64,000 nt of DNA from Gillisella vitis (GTDB taxonomy: Bacteria > Pseudomonadota > Alphaproteobacteria > Rhizobiales > Rhizobiaceae): positions 124,001-188,000 of the forward strand of contig NZ_CP056047.1 in assembly GCF_021559775.1 (NCBI RefSeq), read 5' to 3'. How positions within the stretch are numbered: the first letter of the stretch is position 1; every line of letters starts with the position of its first letter. The position numbers were made by a program, and so were the translations under genes. Positions 35,755 to 42,441 of the stretch are shown piece by piece. Under the pieces are notes generated by a model. That model saw only the letters and a program-made list of their open reading frames with translations, did no database searches and was not told the origin of the DNA.

Positions 35755-37028
35755 TCCGTTTCATCCTTGCCGATCTGCGCCGTCTCTGGGCCGGTGCGCT
35801 GGTTGTCTGCCTGCTGGTGGCGCTCTCGACCGCGCTTGGTGTGACGGTGACCTTGCAGGAACGGGCCTTGCGGCTGGGCAGTGCCCGGGCTGCCGATAAA
35901 TTCGATCTGGTGATCGGCGCAGCCGGGTCAGAAACCCAGTTGGTCCTGTCCTCAGTGTTTTTGCAGCCTTCGCCCTTGCCGCTGGTGCCGGGTGGGGTTC
36001 TGGCGACATTGCAGACCGATCCCCGCGTGGAATGGGCAGCACCTGTGGCGTTTGGCGATAGTTTTTCCGGCTATCCGATTGTCGGTACGACGACACGGCT
36101 GATCACTGCGACCACGCCGGGCTTTGCCGAAGGACAGATGTTCGCGCGCGAAGGCGAGGCGGTGGTCGGTGCTGATGTGAAACTGAAGACCGGCGATACG
36201 GTCAAGCCGATGCATGGCACGGCTGCCGAAGGCGGCCATACCCATGGCGAACTGGCCTATCATGTCGTTGGCAGGCTGAAAGCCACCGGCACGGCCTGGG
36301 ATCGTGCAATCCTCGTTCCGGTTCAGGCCGTCTGGCATATTCACGGTCTCGGTGAAGAGCATGAGGATCATGATGCGGAGGAGGCAGCAGCGGACAAGGG
36401 CGAGGCCAGTCACGATGAGGATCATGACGAGCATGATCATCACGGCCATATCGACCCCAATGCCGCTCTCTCAGAGCAGTTTTCAGCCAATGATCCCGGC
36501 GTACCGGCCATTCTGGTCAAGCCGAAAACCATTGCCGCCGCCTATAAGCTGCGGCAGGACTATCGCAACGACCGGACACTCGGCGTTTTCCCCGGCGAGG
36601 TTCTGACCAGACTTTACGCGACGCTGGGCGATGCGAAACTGGTTTTGTCCTTCGTGGCAATCGGCGCGCAGGCGCTGGTGGCGGGCGCGCTCTTGCTGGT
36701 GACGGTCGTTCATATCGGCCAACGCCGCAAGCAGATCGGCGCCCTCAGAGCCTTTGGCGCCCCCAGATCTTCGGTCTTCCTGATCGTCTGGTGCGAGCTT
36801 TTCAGCCTGTTCCTGGGTGGCATCGGGTTTGGTGTGGCTATGGGATATGCGGCGGCAAGGATCATTTCGCAAACCGTCAAGACCAGCAATGGCTTCAACC
36901 TGCCGGTCGAATTCGCAAGCCAGGATGGTTGGCAGATCTGCGCCATGCTGGTCTTTGCCGGGCTGCTTTCGGCGCTGCCGGCCTGGCTTGCCTATCGCCA
37001 ATCGCCAGTGGCTGCGCTGCGCTCCTGA
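35751..37028 (+). CDS. FtsX/MacB-type ABC permease with His/Asp/Glu-rich loop
   Basis: A 425-residue inner-membrane protein. One membrane segment lies near the N-terminus (ALVVCLLVALSTALGVTVT). A large periplasmic domain follows, then three C-terminal segments (VAIGAQALVAGALLLVTV; FSLFLGGIGFGVAMGYAAA; MLVFAGLLSALPAWLAY), the FtsX/MacB plan. The periplasmic domain contains, near residues 197-240, an extraordinary run of His, Asp and Glu (GEEHEDHDAEEA; HDEDHDEHDHHGHIDP), typical of metal-binding stretches. With the ATPase and the Tat protein it looks like a metal-linked export or lipoprotein-handling system; zinc or copper is a guess. Confidence 0.85.
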   Translation: MIRFILADLRRLWAGALVVCLLVALSTALGVTVTLQERALRLGSARAADKFDLVIGAAGSETQLVLSSVFLQPSPLPLVPGGVLATLQTDPRVEWAAPVAFGDSFSGYPIVGTTTRLITATTPGFAEGQMFAREGEAVVGADVKLKTGDTVKPMHGTAAEGGHTHGELAYHVVGRLKATGTAWDRAILVPVQAVWHIHGLGEEHEDHDAEEAAADKGEASHDEDHDEHDHHGHIDPNAALSEQFSANDPGVPAILVKPKTIAAAYKLRQDYRNDRTLGVFPGEVLTRLYATLGDAKLVLSFVAIGAQALVAGALLLVTVVHIGQRRKQIGALRAFGAPRSSVFLIVWCELFSLFLGGIGFGVAMGYAAARIISQTVKTSNGFNLPVEFASQDGWQICAMLVFAGLLSALPAWLAYRQSPVAALRS

Positions 37029-37056
37029 CGGAGCACGGCATGGCCTGCTTTATGTT

Positions 37057-37074
37057 CTGTCATATAACGGTCAC
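37057..37074 (+). promoter_or_regulatory. PHO box of the histidine-acid phosphatase gene
   Basis: CTGTCAT-ATAA-CGGTCAC keeps the 7-4-7 direct-repeat form with two mismatches in the second half. It lies 74 bases before the start of a phosphatase/phytase-like gene, matching the PHO box before the alkaline phosphatase. Confidence 0.65.
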
Positions 37075-37148
37075 CCGCCAGAGATAAATGAGCCGCCACA
37101 GTCCTTGTTCCATTTTCGGTTCAAGACTGGTGCTTCGGGAGCATGGCG

Positions 37149-38555
37149 ATGGGTATATCGGTTCGAACATTGGTTTTCTCAGCGCTTGGCATGGCTATGG
37201 TGGGCTTTTCCGCACCGGGTTTTACCCCACTGGCCTTTGCCGATAGCGGCATGGTGCTGGATAAGTATGTGGCGTTGATGCGCCATGGCGTGCGCCCGCA
37301 AACCAGCGCCAAGGAAATCGCCCCGCTATCGTCCAAGCCCTGGCTGCAATGGGATACCGCCGATGGTCAATTGACGCCGCACGGCGCTGAAGCAACAGTG
37401 CAATTGGCACGGTGGGAGGGCGCTATGCTCCGGGGCCGGGGGCTTTTGCCGCAAGACGGCTGCCCTGCGACCGGCACGGTGTTCGGCTGGGCGAATGGTT
37501 CGGTGAAGCGCACCATCGATACCGGTAATGTCATGCTTTCCACCCTGTTTCCCGGCTGCGGCCTGACAGTTGGCTTCAAAAATACCGAGGCCACGGATGG
37601 CGTCGATGTGCTCTATGCCCCTTCCGATACCAAGCTTGGCGCTGTCGATCCCGACAATGCCAAGGCTGCAATTTTGGAGGCAGCGGGTGGCGATCTTGAA
37701 AAGCCCCGGGCACGCGCTGCCAGCCTGATGCAGGAACTCGACGGTATTCTCGACTGCTGCGCAGCTTCGCTTTGCGAAAAGGCCGAGGCGTCTGCGGCCT
37801 GTACGTTGTCCGACCGTCCCTGGTCGATCAAGGTCAAGCAGGCCAAGGGGGAAAAGCCTGCCAGCGTCGAAGTGGTCGGCCCGTTGAAGGATGCAGGTAC
37901 CGTCGTGCAGGTCTTCCTGCTCCAATATGCCAATGGTTTTCCTGCCGATCAGGTGGGATTTGGCAAGACGCCGACAGAAGCGGACATTATCCGCCTGTCG
38001 CAGCTGCGCCAGATCAAATATGATCTCGGCAATCGTGTTCCTTATCTTGCTGCCCGCGATGGTTCCAATCTTCTCAATCAGCTCTTGCTGGCGGTTGCCG
38101 CCGATCCGGCAACAGGTCTGGCCAACAATAGTGCGCCCAGCGATGGTCCGCCAAATGCGAAATATCTGCTGTTTACCGGTTCCGACACGCAGCAGGCGGA
38201 AATTGGCGCCATGCTCGGCCTGCATTGGCATATCCCGCCTTATCTCGATGATGAGACCCCACCCACGGGCACCATGGCGTTCGAGCGCCTGCACGATGCC
38301 ACGGGCAAGGTGTTCGTGCGCATACAGTTCATCGCACCGTCGCTGGACCAGATCCGCAATGCATCGGTTCTGGATGACAAAAACCCGCCACTCCAGGCTA
38401 CCATCACCCTTCCAGGCTGCGAAAAGGAACAGGTTGACGGTGCCTGTCCGCTGGACCGGTTCCTCGCCATCGCCCGCCCCAAGCTGGACATGACGGCGGT
38501 CGCGCCACAAATTTATTCTGCCAGTGGGCGTGAGAGCCAGTCAGGTTCAAACTGA
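37149..38555 (+). CDS. Histidine-type acid phosphatase (phytase / glucose-1-phosphatase-like) with altered HD motif
   Basis: Periplasmic phosphatase of 468 residues. ATG 37149 lies seven bases after GGGAG (37143 is too close) and starts a signal peptide (MGISVRTLVFSALGMAMVGF). RHGVRPQT near residue 44 is the catalytic RHGxRxP-like motif with the nucleophile His. WANGSVKRTIDTG carries the second conserved Arg. Where AppA-type enzymes have His-Asp-Thr, the sequence reads LLFTGSDTQQAEIGAMLGL, so the His is Ser while the proton-donor Asp is kept. Activity may be changed. Its last codons and stop lie inside a palindrome related to RIME elements. A PHO box lies upstream. Confidence 0.8.
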   Translation: MGISVRTLVFSALGMAMVGFSAPGFTPLAFADSGMVLDKYVALMRHGVRPQTSAKEIAPLSSKPWLQWDTADGQLTPHGAEATVQLARWEGAMLRGRGLLPQDGCPATGTVFGWANGSVKRTIDTGNVMLSTLFPGCGLTVGFKNTEATDGVDVLYAPSDTKLGAVDPDNAKAAILEAAGGDLEKPRARAASLMQELDGILDCCAASLCEKAEASAACTLSDRPWSIKVKQAKGEKPASVEVVGPLKDAGTVVQVFLLQYANGFPADQVGFGKTPTEADIIRLSQLRQIKYDLGNRVPYLAARDGSNLLNQLLLAVAADPATGLANNSAPSDGPPNAKYLLFTGSDTQQAEIGAMLGLHWHIPPYLDDETPPTGTMAFERLHDATGKVFVRIQFIAPSLDQIRNASVLDDKNPPLQATITLPGCEKEQVDGACPLDRFLAIARPKLDMTAVAPQIYSASGRESQSGSN

Positions 38556-38564
38556 ACCTGACTG
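38538..38564. repeat. RIME-like half palindrome overlapping a stop codon
   Basis: CAGTCAGGTTC / GAACCTGACTG, an 11-bp perfect stem with a 5-base loop, is a shortened form of the second palindrome of the elements at 54827-54867 and 62461-62503. The phosphatase TGA (38553-38555) lies in the loop and right arm. It may double as a terminator between the convergent phosphatase and cyclase genes. Confidence 0.7.
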
Positions 38565-38641
38565 CCGTCATGACGTTCAAGCGGGGAACTGTGCAGAATG
38601 GCGCCTGCGCATTTTCCTTGAGCGCAGAGACACGTTCTCGA

Positions 38642-40612
38642 TTATTTTAAGGCATTGCCGATCGCCAAAGCCGGTTTGCGGTTTTGCTGGCCCATGTCCA
38701 GGACGGGAGCATGGCTGGCGATGACATACCGGTCGCGGCCGCTGTGTTTTGCCTGGTAAAGTGCCGCGTCGGCGCTTGCTATCAGATCGTCACTGGAGTG
38801 GATATCGTCGGACGGAACAGCCGCCACGCCGATGCTGACGGTAACGATACCCTTTTCGCTATCACCATGGGGAATATGAAGGTCGCGAACTGCCTGGCAA
38901 TAGTATTCCGCCACAGTCGAGCCTCCGGCAAGGTCGGTATCGGAGAGAATGAGCGCCATTTCCTCGCCGCCATAGCGGGCAGCGATATCGGTGCTGCGTT
39001 TTGCGACCGAACGCAAAGTCGCGGCGATCTGGCGTAGGCATTGGTCCCCTGCCTGGTGTCCGTAGCGGTCGTTAAACAGTTTGAAATGGTCGATATCGAT
39101 CATCAAAAGGCTGACGCCCGATCCGGTGCGGTGGGAGCGTGCAAATTCTTGCCGGAGTTGCACATCAAAGGCGCGCCGGTTGTAAAGGCCGGTGAGCCCA
39201 TCGGTAAAGGCCGCTTTTTCCAGGGCGCGATTGGTGTGACGCAGCAAGCCTTCCGCCTGTTTTGCCCTGGTAATATCCGTAAAGACGATCAGCGAACCGC
39301 CTCCGCCGACACTTCTTGTCTGAGCTTCGAGGCTTCGTCCGTCCCAGAGGGTGATCTCGCGCTTGCCCGGCACCAGCGGTAATACAGGCAGACTGTCGAA
39401 GGCTTGTTCTGGCAAGATAGTATCGCTGTCGCGAGGTGTCGTCTCTTCGCCGCGGGCGCGCGAAGCGGCGATGATATCGTGCAGATCAGCGCCAGGCACC
39501 CTGATATCTGCGGTTTTGGAAAACATGGAGCGATAGCGTTCATTGCAATAGACCAGCTTTCCCTGTCGATCGAACATCACAAGCCCATCGGCCATATTGG
39601 CCAGGGCATCGGCCAATTGCTGGCGGCTCTCAGCCAATTGCTGCTCCAGTTCCTTCTGCTTGCTGATGTCACGGCTATGGGTGGCAAGAGCGATGATCTC
39701 TCCGGTCTGCTGGTCGCAGATCGGGTATTTCAGGGTCGAATACCAGCCCTTGGCACCGGTGGGCGTTTCATAGCTTTGCTCAATATGGACAGGCTGGCTC
39801 TCGGCAAAGACAGCCTCTTCGTCAGCACGGTAGCGGGCTGCAAGCTCGGGGGAATGAAAATCCGCATCGGTTTTGCCAATCATCTGCGCGGGGTCGTTGA
39901 GACCAAGGGCCGTGGCCGAGGCGAGATTGGTCAGGATGAAGCGGCCATCTCGATCCTTGGCCGTCAGGGTTTCCGGCATGCTCTCGATAACGGTCCGGTA
40001 AAGTTTTGCCTCCTGTAATCGAGCGCGTTGCAATGTCTCGCTTCTGATCACAATCGCAGCAAGCAGAGCAGCCAGACATTGCATTGGCAAAAGCAGTGGC
40101 AAGACGGCAAACACGGCTGGCCAGGTTTCAGACGGAATGACCAAGAGCGTTACCTGTGGCAGAATGAGGAGACCAAGACCCATGGTCGCGATACGCCGTA
40201 GGCTCAAGATTGCCTGTTCATCGCGCCAGCCTGCCCAAACACCCGCGCCTGCAGCCAGTAAAATAGCCAGAGCTCCGGCTCCAGCGCCGATCCCACCTTC
40301 CAGAACACGCCAGGTTATAGCAATGCCCGCTGCAAAAATGGCACAAACCGGGCCGCCCATCAGTGCGCAGACCGCAATGGCACTACTGCGAAGATCCATG
40401 AAAAGACCCGGTACGATCGTTATCGGAAATTGCATGGCGACGATGGCCGTGACGCCGCCGGCAATACCAAGCCCGATTGGCCTGTAGGCATGGTTCTGCT
40501 GTTCCAGCCATCCGGCCAGCCTGCTCGAAACGATGGAAAACAGCGTGACAAGGGCACTATTGACCAGAATAAGCGTCATGGTCGTGTTCATCTGTTCCGG
40601 CGTCTCCTCCAT
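38642..40612 (-). CDS. Membrane diguanylate cyclase with PAS domains
   Basis: Makes the second messenger cyclic di-GMP. The 656-residue protein begins with a membrane region of about six segments (~10-190; LGIAGGVTAIVAMQFPITIV, IFAAGIAITWRVLEGGIGAG) resembling the 5TM-5TMR_LYT sensor. Two PAS domains follow (LYRTVIESMPETLTAKDRDG; ALANMADGLVMFDRQGKLVY), and a C-terminal GGDEF domain. The catalytic site reads ARYGGEEM near residue 550, an active GGEEF-type variant, with DGLTGLYNRR and IDIDHFKLFND. No RxxD inhibitory site was recognised with certainty, and there is no EAL domain. The ligand is unknown. An internal ATG seven codons in is another possible start. Confidence 0.9.
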   Translation of the reverse strand: MEETPEQMNTTMTLILVNSALVTLFSIVSSRLAGWLEQQNHAYRPIGLGIAGGVTAIVAMQFPITIVPGLFMDLRSSAIAVCALMGGPVCAIFAAGIAITWRVLEGGIGAGAGALAILLAAGAGVWAGWRDEQAILSLRRIATMGLGLLILPQVTLLVIPSETWPAVFAVLPLLLPMQCLAALLAAIVIRSETLQRARLQEAKLYRTVIESMPETLTAKDRDGRFILTNLASATALGLNDPAQMIGKTDADFHSPELAARYRADEEAVFAESQPVHIEQSYETPTGAKGWYSTLKYPICDQQTGEIIALATHSRDISKQKELEQQLAESRQQLADALANMADGLVMFDRQGKLVYCNERYRSMFSKTADIRVPGADLHDIIAASRARGEETTPRDSDTILPEQAFDSLPVLPLVPGKREITLWDGRSLEAQTRSVGGGGSLIVFTDITRAKQAEGLLRHTNRALEKAAFTDGLTGLYNRRAFDVQLRQEFARSHRTGSGVSLLMIDIDHFKLFNDRYGHQAGDQCLRQIAATLRSVAKRSTDIAARYGGEEMALILSDTDLAGGSTVAEYYCQAVRDLHIPHGDSEKGIVTVSIGVAAVPSDDIHSSDDLIASADAALYQAKHSGRDRYVIASHAPVLDMGQQNRKPALAIGNALK

Positions 40613-40853
40613 GGCCCGTCAATGTATTGCAGGAAAAGCAAGAAATCTCGCCGAGCCTGTTTCATGGGCCAGAGAGTAGAAGATGATCGTTAATTTGTAA
40701 TTTCGAAGATATGTATATTGCTGCATCTATCTGGGGCGCGGTCTCCGGCGACCGGGGATAACCGTGGCGATGTTGCGCCTCGGCGCTTGAGGACACCGGC
40801 CCGCAGGTCTACGGATGAACATCCCCAGGTGGTGGCAAAGGCAGGACAGATTC

Positions 40854-41501
40854 ATGGCGGCAGCAGACAAACAGGCAGGCAATTCCCGCAAGCCCATGGC
40901 CTCAAGTCCTGAACAGCATTCCCTGCTGGACGATGTGCAGGGACTGTTGGCGGGCAGCATGTTGGCGGCGCTGGGCGTCGTCTTGTTGTCCAATGCCAAA
41001 TTGCTTTCCGGCGGCACAGCGGGGGTCGCCTTTCTGCTGCATTATGTGTCGGCTGTGGGGTTTGGCCCGATCTTCTTTGCCATCAACCTGCCCTTTTACT
41101 ATTTCGCTTTCCGGCGGATGGGTCTGGCCTTCACGGCAAAAACCTTCATCGCGGTGTTGCTGACCTCGGTGCTGAGCGCCGTCCTGCCGAAATTCATCGG
41201 CTTTTCCCTGTTGGACCCGCTGGTGGCGGCCATCTTCGGCGGGCTGCTGGTCGGAACTGGCATGCTGGTGCTGTTTCGCCACCAGGCAAGCCTTGGCGGC
41301 TTCGGTATCTTGGCGCTGTATCTCCAGGATCGCTACGGCTGGCGGGCCGGACTTGTGCAGCTTTGCTTTGACGGCATGGTGCTGATTGGCTCGTTCTTCG
41401 TGGCGACGCCCGGCATCATTGCCTGCTCGATCATCGGCGCTGTTGTCGTCAACCTGACGCTGGCGATCAATCACCGTAAGGACCGCTATATCGCCATGTA
41501 G
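40854..41501 (+). CDS. YitT family membrane protein (second of two)
   Basis: A 215-residue inner-membrane protein with about five hydrophobic segments. ALGVVLLSNAKLLSGGTAGV, FFAINLPFYYFAFRRMGLAF, FGGLLVGTGMLVLFRHQASL, GGFGILALYLQDRYGWRAGL and the tail NHRKDRYIAM parallel the protein at 18223-18861 motif for motif. ATG 40854 follows GGCAGGACAG; an ATG at 40815 is possible. Transport role unknown. The two genes are 22 kb apart and look like old paralogues. Confidence 0.87.
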   Translation: MAAADKQAGNSRKPMASSPEQHSLLDDVQGLLAGSMLAALGVVLLSNAKLLSGGTAGVAFLLHYVSAVGFGPIFFAINLPFYYFAFRRMGLAFTAKTFIAVLLTSVLSAVLPKFIGFSLLDPLVAAIFGGLLVGTGMLVLFRHQASLGGFGILALYLQDRYGWRAGLVQLCFDGMVLIGSFFVATPGIIACSIIGAVVVNLTLAINHRKDRYIAM

Positions 41502-41600
41502 ACTGGAGCGTCTTGTCATTTGGAATGAAAATTGCTGCTCAGATGGCAATGGGCTGAATTTGGCCCTCGCCCCGATTGATGCTCAAGAAAGAGACAGATA

Positions 41601-42371
41601 ATGACGTTTTTCCGCACCGCTCTGGTCACAGCCCTGCTGTTGACGACCTCTCTTGCCCATGCCGAGGATGGCACGCTGGCGACGATCAAGCAGGCGGGCG
41701 TGATCCGCATCGGCACGACAGGGGACTATAAACCCTTCAGCTACAAGGGTGGCGATGGCGAACTGGTCGGGGCCGATATTTCCATGGGCAAGGCGCTGGC
41801 CACAGACCTCGGCGTCAAGCCGGAATTTGTGATGACCACCTGGAAAACCATGCTGGAGGATTTCAAGGCCGGAAAATTCGACATGGTGCTGGGCGGCATT
41901 ACCGTTAATCCGGCCCGGGCCGAGGTGGGCGATTTTTCGCTTTCGAATGTCAAGGATGGCAAACGGCCGATCGTCCGTTGCGAGGACAAGGACAGGCTGG
42001 TGACGCTGGAGGCGATCGATCAGCCCTCGGTGCGCGTTATCGTCAATCCCGGCGGCACCAACGACAAATTTGCCCATGAGCATTTCACCAAGGCGCCCAT
42101 CGAGGTTTTTCCCGATAATAAGGTGATTTTCGACCAGATTGCCGCCAATAAGGCGGATGTAATGGTGACCGACGGCGTGGAAGTGGACCTGCAATCCAAG
42201 TTGCATCCCGGCGTGCTTTGCCCTTCTGCCGTCAAGGAACCCTTCACCCATTTTGAAAACGCCTATTTGCTGCGCAAGGACCCAGCCTTCAAGGCTGCGG
42301 TGGATAGCTTCATGGCCAAGGCGCTGGAAAACGGTGACTGGAAGGCCAAGCTGGACGCTGCGATGCAGTAA
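41601..42371 (+). CDS. pheC: Periplasmic cyclohexadienyl dehydratase-like protein
   Basis: A 256-residue exported protein with a signal peptide (MTFFRTALVTALLLTTSLAHA). It has the solute-binding fold but the motif set of Pseudomonas PheC, which turns arogenate/prephenate into phenylalanine/phenylpyruvate in the periplasm. The motifs are VIRIGTTGDYKPFSYK, SMGKALATDLG, GITVNPARAEVGDFS, then VIVNPGGTNDKFAHEHF and VMVTDGVEVDLQSKLHPGVL with its LCP continuation. These motifs separate it from plain amino-acid binding proteins, and no ABC partners are adjacent. A hairpin (42373-42404) plus T run follows. Confidence 0.77.
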   Translation: MTFFRTALVTALLLTTSLAHAEDGTLATIKQAGVIRIGTTGDYKPFSYKGGDGELVGADISMGKALATDLGVKPEFVMTTWKTMLEDFKAGKFDMVLGGITVNPARAEVGDFSLSNVKDGKRPIVRCEDKDRLVTLEAIDQPSVRVIVNPGGTNDKFAHEHFTKAPIEVFPDNKVIFDQIAANKADVMVTDGVEVDLQSKLHPGVLCPSAVKEPFTHFENAYLLRKDPAFKAAVDSFMAKALENGDWKAKLDAAMQ

Positions 42372-42372
42372 A

Positions 42373-42415
42373 GCTCCTGCTGTAACCGCAAAATGGTCAG
42401 GAGCGGCTTCTTTTT
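42373..42415 (+). terminator. Possible terminator after pheC
   Basis: GCTCCTG (42373-42379) and CAGGAGC (42398-42404) form a 7-bp stem with an 18-base loop, followed by GGCTTCTTTTT. Moderate by eye. Confidence 0.45.
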
Positions 42416-42441
42416 AGCCCGGTTTCGCCTATCTTATCTCC

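Noticed and set aside
37326..38510. 394-codon minus frame opposite the acid phosphatase
   Set aside because: Antisense shadow; the plus-strand gene has a signal peptide, catalytic motif and PHO box.
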